From Streptomyces sp. TRM68367 (GTDB lineage Bacteria > Actinomycetota > Actinomycetes > Streptomycetales > Streptomycetaceae), in contig NZ_JACTVI010000012.1 in assembly GCF_014495685.1 (NCBI RefSeq), forward strand, positions 1 through 64,000: a stretch of DNA of 64,000 nucleotides, given 5' to 3'. This document shows positions 45,989-55,800 of this stretch, one piece after another. A program made the position numbers and the translations under genes. The notes under the pieces were generated by a model that made no database searches, was not told the origin of the DNA, and saw only the letters and a program-made list of their open reading frames with translations. Positions within the stretch are counted from its first letter, which is position 1. Each line of letters opens with the position of its first letter.

Positions 45989-46022
45989 TTGACGCCATTC
46001 AGTTGTGTACAACTAAATTGTG
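45989..46022 (+). promoter_or_regulatory. ohr promoter with OhrR operator
   Basis: TTGACG (45989-45994) is a good -35; the -10 lies in CTAAATT about 17-19 bases later. TACAACTAAATTGTG (46008-46022) matches the known OhrR box TACAATTnAATTGTA with two changes and covers the -10, and TTGTGTACAA (46003-46012) adds an overlapping palindrome. Confidence 0.7.
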
Positions 46023-46091
46023 TGCTCTACTCATGGTCGTGAGGCGGCCGCCACCGCCGCCGGAACACGACTCGAGAGGGACGGTTTTTCC

Positions 46092-46505
46092 ATGGACGCG
46101 CTCTACACCGCTGTCGCCACCGCCACCCACGGCCGCGAGGGCCGCGCCGTCAGCTCCGACGGCGTCCTCGACCTCCCGCTGGGCATGCCGGTCGCACTGG
46201 GCGGCAACGGCCAGGGCACCAACCCGGAGCAGCTGTTCGCCGCCGGGTACGCCGCCTGCTTCGGCAGCGCCCTCGGTCTCGTCGGCCGGCAGGCCAAGGT
46301 CGACGTCAGCGACGCCGCCGTGACCGCCGAGGTCGGCATAGGCAAGCAGGGCGAGGGCTTCGGCCTCGCCGTAACCCTCCGCGTCGAACTGCCCGACAGC
46401 GTGGACGAGGAGACCGGCCGCAAGCTGATCGAACAGGCCCACCAGGTCTGCCCGTACTCCAACGCCACCCGCGGCAACATCCCGGTCGACCTCGCCGTCG
46501 AGTAG
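46092..46505 (+). CDS. ohr: Organic hydroperoxide resistance protein Ohr
   Basis: 137 residues of the Ohr/OsmC family. Both redox cysteines are present: Cys56 in AAGYAACFGSAL and Cys120 in AHQVCPYSNATRGN, plus the NPEQLFAAGYAAC signature. Ohr reduces organic peroxides using lipoylated proteins as electron donors. ATG 46092 matches the family start (MDALYTAVATATHGREGRA). Expression should be released from OhrR repression by peroxides. Confidence 0.95.
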   Translation: MDALYTAVATATHGREGRAVSSDGVLDLPLGMPVALGGNGQGTNPEQLFAAGYAACFGSALGLVGRQAKVDVSDAAVTAEVGIGKQGEGFGLAVTLRVELPDSVDEETGRKLIEQAHQVCPYSNATRGNIPVDLAVE

Positions 46506-46634
46506 ACCGGGCGCGCCCCGGTGGATCAGCCGTGGATCACCCGACCGGCGCGGGCACACGGGCCGGGGTGGGCCGCGACGAACCGTGGGGCATGGCAACT
46601 CCGAAGGGGCGGTCGGCGGATTCGGCGGGCGCGG

Positions 46635-48884
46635 TCAGCGGGGGCCGGCAGGGTGCGGCACGGTGGTGAGCGGGGAGCGGTCCAGCGCCGCGGCCGCCGA
46701 CGGCACCGCGCGCCGCTCGTCGAGCGGCACGACCGCAGGCAGGCCCGTGTCGGACTCGCCGAGCACGACCCGGCGTACGACCCGCTCGGCGGCGCGTCCG
46801 TCGTCGTACGGGCAGAACCGCTCGCGGAACGCCGAGCGCAGCTGGGCCGAGCGCGAGCCGCGCCAATGGCCGGTGGCGAAGATGTCGATCAGCTCGTCCT
46901 CGCTGCGCGCCACCGCGCCCGGCGGGAAGGACCGCAGGTCGAAGTAGGTGCCGCTGGCCGCCGTGAACGCCTCCCAGTCGTCGGCGTGGATCACGATCGG
47001 CCGGTCCAGGCTCGCGTAGTCGAACATCAGCGACGAGTAGTCGGTGACCAGGGCGTCCGAGGCCAGGCACAGCGACTCCACGCTCGGGTGTCCGGTGACG
47101 TCGATGACCCGGCCCGCGGCGCGGGCCAGCGGCCCGCCGTGCCGGGGGTGGGCGCGGGCCAGGACCACGAAGCGCGGGCCCAGGCGCCGCACGATGCGCT
47201 CCAGGTCGAGGGTGTGGCGCTGGGTGCGGCGGTAGTCGCGGTGGGTCGGCGCGTACAGGATCGCCACCGTGCCCTCCGGTACGCCGAGGGACTCACGCAG
47301 CTGGGCCACGTCGTGCGAGGTCGTGCTCTGGAACAGGTCGGTGCGGGGGCGGCCGTACTCCAGCGTGGTGTAGCGGCCGGGGTGGACGCGCTCCCCGGTC
47401 AGGGTGGAGTGGCGGTTCGCGGACACGACGAAGTCCCAGGTGTCGACCTCGCGCAGCAGCTGCGCGAAGTCGGTGTCGCGGGCGGCGGCCGGGCGTTCCT
47501 GGAGGTCGAGGCCCTGGTGCTTGAGCGGCGTGCCGCGGTGGGTCTGGACGAGGATCTGGCCGGGGCGCTTGACCAGGCGGCGGTCCAGGCCGGCGTCCGT
47601 GACCAGGTACGTGGAGCGGGCCAGCGCCGTCCAGTAGGCGGCCGTGCCCGGGGTGACACGGCGGGGGCCCGGCGGGATCGCGGCGTGGTACTCGGGGCGG
47701 GCGATCCACGCCGTGCCGATATGCGGGGCGAGGCTGCGGCACGCCCGCTCCAGCGCGGCCGGGTCGCCGCCGTAGCCCTGGCCGCCGTCGGCGGTGAAGA
47801 CGGCGCGGTCGGCGCGCAGGGGCAGGCATCGCTGGACGCGGTAGTGGGCCTTCAGCAGGGCGGCACGCACGCCCCGGAGGAGCAGCCCGGCGAAGTGGGT
47901 CGCCGCGCGGCCCACGGCCGACGCCCACCGCAGGGCCGTCCAGGTGCGGCGCAGGCCGAAGCGGACCAGGGCGTGACGGAACCGGGTGCGCGGCGGGACA
48001 CCGGCGCCCGGCGTGCGGTAGCGGCGGTAGTGGGCGCGGGCCCGCCGCAGGAACTCGGCCCGGGCGCGGCGCGGCAGCCGGTTCCGGCGGGCGGACACCG
48101 CCCACAGATGGTCGACCATGCGGCGGAACAACACCGGCCGCCACGCTGCCAGTTCGGGCCGCTCGTCGAGATAGGCGAACACCCGGTCGTACTGCTCGAA
48201 GACGTCGAAGTGCCGCTCGCCGGCGGTGCGCGGGACGCTGCCGTGGCGGCGCTGCCGGTGATGCACGCACACCCGGTCCAGCGTCGCGAGCGACTCCGCC
48301 GTCATCAGCAGCGGGTACGTCCACGGCGTGTCCGCGTAGTGGCCGGGCGGGAACGCGAAGCCGTGCTCGCGCACGAACTCCCGCCGGCACGCCTTGTTCC
48401 AGGCGACCGTGCGCAGCCGCAGCAGCCCCGGTCGGTTCTCCAGGCGGAACGGCGCCGAGTCCTGCTCGGTGAGCCGGCCGGCGGCCCGGCTGTGGACGGT
48501 CTCGCCCGACCAGTACGTGCGCGCGTGGTCGTACACCAGCACGTCCGGCTCGTCCGTCTCCTTCAGCCGGTCGGCGATCGACCGCAGTGCGTCCGGGGCG
48601 AGCGTGTCGTCGCCGTCCAGGAAGAGCAGATAGTCGCCGGCCGCCTCCTCCAGAGCGGCGTTGCGGGCGCCGCCCGGGCCGGTGTTCCCCGGCAGGTGCA
48701 GCACCCTGACCCGGGGGTCGCGCACGGCGTACTCGTCGAGGATCGCGCCGCAGGCATCCGGCGAGCAGTCGTCCACCCCGATCAGTTCGAGATCGGGGTA
48801 CGACTGGGAGAGCACCGAATCCAGGCACTCGTGCAGGTACGCCTGGACCTTGTACGCGGGGACGATGACACTGAACCTGGGCAA
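46635..48884 (-). CDS. GT2 glycosyltransferase-TagF-like CDP-glycerol glycerophosphotransferase fusion
   Basis: 749 residues from TTG 48884; a TTG at 48923 is possible, but the GT2 fold begins right after 48884 (MPRFSVIVPAYKVQAYLHEC). The N-terminal GT-A domain is intact (VDDCSPDACG, YLLFLDGDDTL). The C-terminal part (about 380-720) has the TagF motifs HRGTPLKHQG, YAPTHRDYR and VTDYSSLMFDYASLDRPIV. It is a paralogue of the protein at 33880-36087 but keeps the DxD, so it may both glycosylate and polymerise a teichoic acid-like chain. Confidence 0.88.
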   Translation of the reverse strand: MPRFSVIVPAYKVQAYLHECLDSVLSQSYPDLELIGVDDCSPDACGAILDEYAVRDPRVRVLHLPGNTGPGGARNAALEEAAGDYLLFLDGDDTLAPDALRSIADRLKETDEPDVLVYDHARTYWSGETVHSRAAGRLTEQDSAPFRLENRPGLLRLRTVAWNKACRREFVREHGFAFPPGHYADTPWTYPLLMTAESLATLDRVCVHHRQRRHGSVPRTAGERHFDVFEQYDRVFAYLDERPELAAWRPVLFRRMVDHLWAVSARRNRLPRRARAEFLRRARAHYRRYRTPGAGVPPRTRFRHALVRFGLRRTWTALRWASAVGRAATHFAGLLLRGVRAALLKAHYRVQRCLPLRADRAVFTADGGQGYGGDPAALERACRSLAPHIGTAWIARPEYHAAIPPGPRRVTPGTAAYWTALARSTYLVTDAGLDRRLVKRPGQILVQTHRGTPLKHQGLDLQERPAAARDTDFAQLLREVDTWDFVVSANRHSTLTGERVHPGRYTTLEYGRPRTDLFQSTTSHDVAQLRESLGVPEGTVAILYAPTHRDYRRTQRHTLDLERIVRRLGPRFVVLARAHPRHGGPLARAAGRVIDVTGHPSVESLCLASDALVTDYSSLMFDYASLDRPIVIHADDWEAFTAASGTYFDLRSFPPGAVARSEDELIDIFATGHWRGSRSAQLRSAFRERFCPYDDGRAAERVVRRVVLGESDTGLPAVVPLDERRAVPSAAAALDRSPLTTVPHPAGPR

Positions 48885-49039
48885 GGCACATCCATGGGTC
48901 GGCGCGGGCGTTCGGCCCGGCAACGGCCGTTGGAGTGACTTGGTTACGGCGGCTACGGCATTCGGGGGACACCCTCGTCAGCGCCGAGAGGCGGCCCGGT
49001 ACTCCATCCCGGACCGCCCCCACCAGCCTGCTCCGTCGG

Positions 49040-49954
49040 CTACTTGACCGCCCCCGCCATCACGCCCTGCACGAACTGCCGCTGGAACGCGAAGAACACG
49101 ACCAGCGGGATCGCCAGTGAGATGAACGCGCCGGGCGCCAGCACGTCGACGTTGTTGCCGAACTGCCGTACCTGCGTCTGCAGGGCGACCGTGATCGGCT
49201 GACTGTCGGAGTCGGTGAAGATCAGCGCGACCAGCATGTCGTTCCACACCCACAGGAACTGGAAGATGCCGAGGCTCGCGATCGCGGGCCCGCCCAGCGG
49301 CATCACCACGCGCAGGAACAGGCGCAGTTCGCCCGCCCCGTCCAGGCGGGCCGCCTCCAGCAGCTCCTTGGGGATCTCGGCGAAGAAGTTCCGCAGCAGG
49401 AACACCGCGAACGGCAGACCGAAGCCGACGTGGAACAGGATCACGCCGATGAGCGAGCCGAAGACGCCGATGTTGCCGAAGAGTTCGGCGACCGGGATCA
49501 GCGCCACCTGCACGGGCACGACCAGCAGGCCGACCACGCCCAGGAACCACCAGTCGCGGCCCGGGAACTCCATCCAGGCGAACGCGTAGCCCGCGAGCGA
49601 GCCGATCACCACCACCAGGACGGTCGCCGGCACGGTGATGGCCACCGTGTTCACCAGGGAGTTGGTGATGTCGTCGTTCTCCAGCAGCTTCTGGTAGGCG
49701 CCGAAGGTGAGCTGCGAGGGCTGGGTGAAGACGTTCCACCAGCCGGTCGCGGCGATGTCCTCCGGTGCGCGCAGGCTGGCCAGCAGCACACCGACCGTCG
49801 GCACCAGCCAGAACAGGCCGACGACGATGAGGAAGGCACGGACCAGACCGCCGCTGAGCTTGTCGACGATCCGCCCGCCGAGCGACTGCCTGGCGCTGCC
49901 GGCCGTGACGGGCGGCGGCGCCGCCTTCGTGAGACGTGTGGTGTCCGCGGTCAT
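49040..49954 (-). CDS. Carbohydrate ABC importer permease (MalG type)
   Basis: 304 residues, six membrane helices, and the EAA loop EIPKELLEAARLDGAGELRLF (contacting the ATPase) followed by a C-terminal FQRQFVQGVMAGAVK typical of MalG-like permeases. The ATG overlaps the stop of the MalF-like gene by four bases. No ATPase gene is present; in Streptomyces, importers of this type commonly share the MsiK ATPase encoded elsewhere. Substrate unknown. Confidence 0.92.
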   Translation of the reverse strand: MTADTTRLTKAAPPPVTAGSARQSLGGRIVDKLSGGLVRAFLIVVGLFWLVPTVGVLLASLRAPEDIAATGWWNVFTQPSQLTFGAYQKLLENDDITNSLVNTVAITVPATVLVVVIGSLAGYAFAWMEFPGRDWWFLGVVGLLVVPVQVALIPVAELFGNIGVFGSLIGVILFHVGFGLPFAVFLLRNFFAEIPKELLEAARLDGAGELRLFLRVVMPLGGPAIASLGIFQFLWVWNDMLVALIFTDSDSQPITVALQTQVRQFGNNVDVLAPGAFISLAIPLVVFFAFQRQFVQGVMAGAVK

Positions 49955-51297
49955 CGCCTGGCCTCCCGCCTGAGCCGACGAATGTTGAACCACATCACCG
50001 GGATCACAAGCAGCAGCAGGAACACCGCGATGGCGCTCGCGATGCCCGGCTGGTCCTCGGAGAAGCCCTTGCGGTACAGCTCCAGGGCGAGGACGTTCGC
50101 GTCGTCCTGGGAGGAGCCGGGCGCGATGATGAAGACCAGATCGAAGATCTTCAGCACGTTGATCATCAGGGTGACGGTGACGACCGCGAGGACGGGGGCG
50201 AGCAGCGGCACCGTGATCCGTCTGAACACCTGCCACTCGTTCGCGCCGTCCACCCGCGCCGCCTCCAGCAGGTCGCGCGGGATGCCCGCGAGCCCGGCCG
50301 CGATCAGCACCATCGCGAAGCCCGCCCACATCCAGATGTACGCCCCGATGATCGCCGGTGTGACGAGCGACGGGCCGAGCCAGTTCAGGCCGTTGTACGG
50401 CTCCTTGAAGTTGCTCGCCGGGAGCCGCAGTCGGCCCCCGTCCGCCGAGGCCGGCAGCGTGAACGTGCCGTCGTCGCCGGCCGTCGTCGACGCGACCACC
50501 CTGCCGTCCTTGACGGCCTCGATCTTCATCCCGGCGTAGCCCGTCTCGGACCCGTCGACCCCGTTCAGGGTCCCGACGCCCTTGCCGCGCGTGAAGTCCT
50601 GCCAGGCCGTGCCGGTGACCTTCCCCGGCTCCGCCTTCGGCGCCACCGCGGTCTGCGCGCCGTCGGGCATCTGGTCCGGGGCCACACCCACCAGGGGCAG
50701 CGCCACCGGATCCCCGGCGCGCACCGGCGCCTTCGTGATGAACGCGCCGCCGCCCGCGGACTCGAGCGGCGACTCACGGCCCGGGTGCGCCTTCGGGAAC
50801 GCCGACGCCTGCGCGAACGTGTCGTGGACGCCGACCCACACCGCGTTCGCGACGCCCTTCTCCGGGTCCTGGTCGTACACCAGGCGGAAGATGATGCCCG
50901 CCGCCAGCATCGAGATCGCCATCGGCATGAAGACGACGAGCTTGAACGCCGTGCCCCAGCGCACCCGCTCGGTCAGCACCGCGAAGATCAGGCCGAGCGC
51001 GGTGGCGATCGTGGGCGCGAACACCACCCAGATGATGTTGTTCTTCAGGGCGGTGCGTATGCCCTGGTCGGTGAACAGGGCCTCGTAGTTGTCGAATCCG
51101 GCGAAGCCGTCGCCGGACTGGTCGTAGAAGCTGCGGACGAGCGAGTACCCGATCGGGTACACCACGAGCGCGCCGAGCAGCACGAGAGCGGGCAGCAGGA
51201 ACAGTGCCGCCACGGTCTTGCGCGTGCCCGTCACGCTCTTGCGCGACTTGGGTGCGGCAGGGGTCGGTGGGACCCCTGCCGCCGTGGCCGACGTCAT
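49951..51297 (-). CDS. Carbohydrate ABC importer permease (MalF type) with large extracellular insert
   Basis: 448 residues. The first helices (about 28-125) and the last ones (about 285-445) make a normal MalF-like permease with EAA loop GIPRDLLEAARVDGANEWQVF. Between them is an insert of ~150 residues (about 145-290) with GYAGMKIEAVKDGRVVASTT and GDDGTFTLPAS, which looks like a carboxypeptidase-regulatory/Ig-like beta domain exposed outside. This is analogous in position to the P2 loop of E. coli MalF, although the sequence type differs. Overlaps the MalG-like gene. Confidence 0.9.
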   Translation of the reverse strand: MTSATAAGVPPTPAAPKSRKSVTGTRKTVAALFLLPALVLLGALVVYPIGYSLVRSFYDQSGDGFAGFDNYEALFTDQGIRTALKNNIIWVVFAPTIATALGLIFAVLTERVRWGTAFKLVVFMPMAISMLAAGIIFRLVYDQDPEKGVANAVWVGVHDTFAQASAFPKAHPGRESPLESAGGGAFITKAPVRAGDPVALPLVGVAPDQMPDGAQTAVAPKAEPGKVTGTAWQDFTRGKGVGTLNGVDGSETGYAGMKIEAVKDGRVVASTTAGDDGTFTLPASADGGRLRLPASNFKEPYNGLNWLGPSLVTPAIIGAYIWMWAGFAMVLIAAGLAGIPRDLLEAARVDGANEWQVFRRITVPLLAPVLAVVTVTLMINVLKIFDLVFIIAPGSSQDDANVLALELYRKGFSEDQPGIASAIAVFLLLLVIPVMWFNIRRLRREARR

Positions 51298-51304
51298 CGC
51301 CGGA

Positions 51305-52717
51305 TCAGCCTCCGTACGCAGCCGCGGCGGCCGCCTCCAGCTTGTTCTGCGTACCCGCGACGTCCGTCGGGTTCTTCAGGAAGTCCTGGAGGATCTTCCA
51401 CTCGCCCTTGCCGGGCGTGCCGCCGAAGGCCTGCGGTGCCTGGTCGGACATGTCGTAGCGGAAGTCGTCGCCGGCTTCGACGAGCGCCTTGGCCATCTCC
51501 CGCTGCACCGCGTTCGGGTACGCCGAGTTCGGCACGTTCTTGTTCGGCGAGAGGTAGCCGCCAAGACCGGCCTGGATGGCCGCCGCGTCCGGGGAGGCCA
51601 GGAAGGTGGCCAGTGCCTGCGACGCCTTGGAGTCCCGCAGGATGACGGCCGCGTCGCCGCCGGTGACCACGGGGGCCGTGTCGCCGACCGCCGGGAACGG
51701 GAACACCTTCGCGTCCGTGCCGATCTTCGCCTTGGCCTCGCCGATGTTGACCTGCACGAAGTCGGCGCCGACGACCATGGCGCCCTTGGGCTGGTCGCCG
51801 CCGGTGAAGGCCTGCGTCACGGACGCCGGGAACTCGGTCTGCAGCGTGCCGTTCGGGCCGCCCGCGAGGTAGTCCTTCTTGCCCCAGATCTCGGCCAGGG
51901 TGGTCAGGGCCTGCTTCACGGACGGGTCGGTCCACTTGATCTCGTGCTTGGCCAGCTGGTCGTACTTCTCCGGGCCCGCCTGCGAGAGGTAGACGTTTTC
52001 GAACCAGTCGGTGAGGACCCAGCCGTCGGCGCCGCCGATCGAGAACGGGGTGACGCCGGAGTCGTAGATCGTCTGCGCGGTGGTGAGCAGGTCCTTCCAG
52101 GTCTTGGGCTCACTCGCGCCCGCGTTCTCGAAGACCTGGTTGTTGTACCAGACCAGCGACTTGTTGGCGGCCTTGTAGTACACGCCGTACGGCTTGCCGC
52201 CCACCTTGCCGATGTCCTGCCAGCCCTGCGAGAAGTTCTTCGTCAGCTGCGCCTGGGTCTCGGCGCCCAGCGGCTTGGCCCAGCCCCTGCCGACGGCCTG
52301 CTTGATCGCGCCGGGCTGCGGCAGCATCGCCACGTCCGGGGGCTGGCCGCCGGCGATCTTCGAGCCGAGGAAGTTGATGATCGGGTCCTGGGCGGGCACG
52401 AAGGTGACCTTGGCACCCGTGCGCTTCTCGAACTCCGCGAGGACCTTCTTGAAGTTGGCCTGTTCCGTGCCGGTCCAGACGGCGGCGACTTCCAGGCTCT
52501 CGCCGTTCAGCTTGGGGAGGGTGACGGTGGTGCCTGTTTCCTTGCCCGTCTCTCCTGCGCTGCTGTTGTCGTCGTCGCCTCCGCAAGCGGTGAGCGAGAG
52601 CGCGAGGGCTCCCGCGAGGACGGCGGCCGCGGTCTTCGCGGCCCTGGGTGTGCGCCTTGCCGTGGGATACTTGGGCGACCTGGGTGTCCGGATCGTGCTG
52701 CTCGTGGTGCGTCGCAT
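51305..52717 (-). CDS. Carbohydrate ABC importer solute-binding lipoprotein
   Basis: 470 residues. A long basic N-terminus leads into a lipoprotein signal with lipobox LTAC at Cys45, followed by GGDDDNSS. The mature protein is a family 1 extracellular solute-binding protein: VAAVWTGTEQANFKKVLAEF, PPDVAMLPQPGAIKQAVGRG, GVYYKAANKSLVWYN and KGAMVVGADFV. It delivers the substrate to the two permeases downstream, seven bases away. ATG 52717 or the adjacent GTG 52720 starts it. The sugar cannot be predicted. Confidence 0.92.
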   Translation of the reverse strand: MRRTTSSTIRTPRSPKYPTARRTPRAAKTAAAVLAGALALSLTACGGDDDNSSAGETGKETGTTVTLPKLNGESLEVAAVWTGTEQANFKKVLAEFEKRTGAKVTFVPAQDPIINFLGSKIAGGQPPDVAMLPQPGAIKQAVGRGWAKPLGAETQAQLTKNFSQGWQDIGKVGGKPYGVYYKAANKSLVWYNNQVFENAGASEPKTWKDLLTTAQTIYDSGVTPFSIGGADGWVLTDWFENVYLSQAGPEKYDQLAKHEIKWTDPSVKQALTTLAEIWGKKDYLAGGPNGTLQTEFPASVTQAFTGGDQPKGAMVVGADFVQVNIGEAKAKIGTDAKVFPFPAVGDTAPVVTGGDAAVILRDSKASQALATFLASPDAAAIQAGLGGYLSPNKNVPNSAYPNAVQREMAKALVEAGDDFRYDMSDQAPQAFGGTPGKGEWKILQDFLKNPTDVAGTQNKLEAAAAAAYGG

Positions 52718-52884
52718 CACTGCCCCGTTCTTCGTTCCTCGTCGAACGCTCGAACCCTGTCCCGTGCGGTCTGGTCTACGCTGGAGAGTTATGGGCGGCA
52801 AGGGCACCTGAGCTGTCCAGCGGAAGATCGTGACCCCCTCGTGACTCGCGGAGGGAAAAAGACCTCGACTGGGGCGCCGGGTGC

Positions 52885-55800
52885 TTACAGGAGTGAAGCG
52901 ACTTTCAAGGACGCCACCTCCCGCGCCGCCCTCTCCAACGCGCTGGCGAGCAGCGCCAGATCAGTCGGCCCGTTGCCCAACTCCCGTACCGGACGCCGGG
53001 TGGGCGGGTCGCCCATGCGGTGCCAGTCGAGCGGCACGACCGTCGGCCGCAGCGTCGCCGTCCGCGGGATACGGCCCGTGACCCGCCCGCCCTGGAACGC
53101 GGTGACCCGCCCGTCCGCGCGCGTCAGCCGTCCCCGGCCCGGCGCCGGTTCGTCCGTCCCCGCCGCCGGCGCGTCCAGCGCGACGCGCAGGGCCGCCCGC
53201 CGCGCCGGCTCCGTCTGCGCCGTACGGCCGCCGGGCCCGGCGGCCGCCACCAGGTGCACGCCGAGCCGCGCGCCCTCCCGGGCCACCGCCTCCAGCGCCC
53301 GTATCACGGAACCGGCGGCGGGCCGGCCGGGCGAACCGAGCGCCGGGGAGACCAGCGCGTCCAGGTCGTCCACGACGACGACGAGCCGGGGCAGCGGGGG
53401 CGCGGCCTCCGTCCGCCGCCGGGCGGCTCCCGGCCGCAGCCGCAGGGTCGAGCTGGGCGGGGTGTCGAGGTCACCGGAGCCGTCGTCCGCGCCGCCGCTG
53501 GCCCGCGCAGCCGCGCCCGAGACCGGGCCCGAGCCTGAGGCGCCGCGCGCCGCCGCCGTGCGCTGGGCGACCATCCGGCCGGACAGCTCGCGGCCGGTGT
53601 GCCACTCGGTGAAGTCGGACCGGCCCAGCAACTCGGCGCGCCGCTTCAGTTCGGCGCTCAGGGACTGGGCGAACTCCCGCATGCGGACCGGGTCGTTGGC
53701 GCTGAGGTACGTGGTGACGTGCGGTACGTCCGTGCACACCCGCAGACCGTCGCCGTGCCCGCCGCCCGGTCCGGCGCCGTCGCGGCCGTCCACCAGGACG
53801 ATGCCCAGCCGGTCCGGCCGCTCGGCTGCGGCCAGCGAGGCGACCACGGCCCGCAGCAGCTCCGTACGGCCGCTGCCCGCCGGGCCCTCGATGAGCAGGT
53901 GCGGTCCCTCGGCCACGAGGTCCGCGCAGACCGGCCCGCGCGGACCGGCCCCCAGCACGGCGCACACCCGTCCGCCGAGCGCCGCCGTGTCGTCGGCCGC
54001 GTCCGCCCAGCGCGCCATCAGGGAGGCTGGGGTCGCCCGCGCCAGCCCCAACTCGTCCAGCAGCCGCGCCGCCTGAGGCAACGGTGCTGCCACGCACGCG
54101 TGCCGCGCACCGCCGCCGTCCGCCCGCAGCGGCGCGAGCGCCCGCGCGAACCGCTCCGCCCAGGCGGGAGAGACGGCGTCCACGGCGGCGATGGTGCCGT
54201 GGCCCACGGGGCCGGGGGAGTGCGGGGCGTTGTGTGCGGCGGGGTGGCGGTCGGTGGGGTGCTGGTCGCCGGGGCCGGGGGCGGGGCCGGTGCCGGGTGC
54301 CGGGTGCCACTGGTCGGTGCAGCTGGGGGCGGTGGGGCGCCGGTCGCTGTTGCCGGGTGCGGCGCGCCGCTGGTCGGCGGGGGATGCCGCTGATGCTCCG
54401 GTGCCGCCCGTGCGGGCCACGCGCAGCAGCCGCAGGGCCGTGGCCACGTCGCCGCTGAGCAGGGCTACGGCACTGCAGTCGCGGAACGTCGGCGCCACCG
54501 CGCAGGCGGCCTCGTACGTCTCCGTCACCGGCGAGGCCGGGGAGGCGGCGGCCGTCTCTGCGAGGCACACCACGTGTATGCCGGCCCGCGGGCCCTCCAG
54601 CGCCAGCCGCGCCACCGCGTCGCGCAGATCGGCACCACCGGGGTCCCCGTCCACGACGACCACGGTGTACGGCCCAGGGAACCCGTTCGCCTCGTCGGCA
54701 CGGTCGTCGTCCCTGGCCCAGGAGGGGCGGCGGGGTGCACCGCGGTGCGGGGCGTCGGGGGTGGGAGCGGGGGCGGGGTGAGTGTCGCCGCTGGTGGGCG
54801 CCGCGGCCTGTGCCGCCGTGCCGTACTGCGGCGCGGCGTTGGCGGCCGGGGATCCCTGCGTACCGCTGATCCGTGCCGAGTCGGAGGACATCGCGTCGGA
54901 TGCCGCCGCGCCCGATCCGGTCGCACGGGATCCCGTCGCACCGGGTCCGGTCGCCGCGGACCCCGGTGTGCCGCCGGTGCCGCCCGCGCCGGACGCTGTT
55001 GCGCCGGAGGGACCCGGCGTGCCGGAGGAGCTCGGCACACCGGCGAGGTCCGCTCTGTCCGTCGTCCGCTCTCCTGGCGCCGTCGGCCGTGCCGCGGCGC
55101 GCGTCTGCGTCGGGTGGTCCTCCAGGCGGCGCAGGAGTTCCGCGGTGCGGGCCATGGCCTGTTCGCGGTCGTAGGCGAGGAGGAGGCGGCAGTCCTGGCC
55201 GTGTCCCGGGCGGACGTGCGGCAGCCAGCCCAGCCAGGACCACTCGGCGGTGCGCTCCTCCAGCGGGCGGGAGCGGTCCGCGCTGATCAGGACGATCTCC
55301 AGGGTGTCGGGGGAGTGCAGCGCGGCGAGCTGGGCCAGTACCGCGCGGGCCAGCCCGCCGAGCCGCCCGCGCGGACCGGCCAGCCCCAGCGCCCCGACCT
55401 CGCACAGCCCGGCGGTCACCGGCACCGCGGGCAGCAGTCCCGATCCGTCGGGCGCCGTCCGGTCGGCCGTGCCGAGCCGCACCGCGAGCGCCTCCGGATG
55501 CCCGGGCCCGCGCTCCCACAGCCGCGGCCCCGGCCCCAGTGCTGCCAGCAGCAGGGTGGCCGGATCCGGCCAGGTCTCCGGCACCCCGGGCACGACGGCC
55601 GACGTCTCCGCCGCCACTCCGGCCGACTTGTCGTCGTAGTACTCCCGCCGTCCGTCCGCCGCAGGCTCCACGCGCCCACCGGCCAGCCGCCGCGCCCACG
55701 CCGCGAGCCCTCCGCGCCTGCGCACGCCCTGCGGCACGTCGGTACCCCGAATCGGCGTCGCCTTGCGCCCGCCCTCACGACCGGACCGGTCGTCGAGGGC

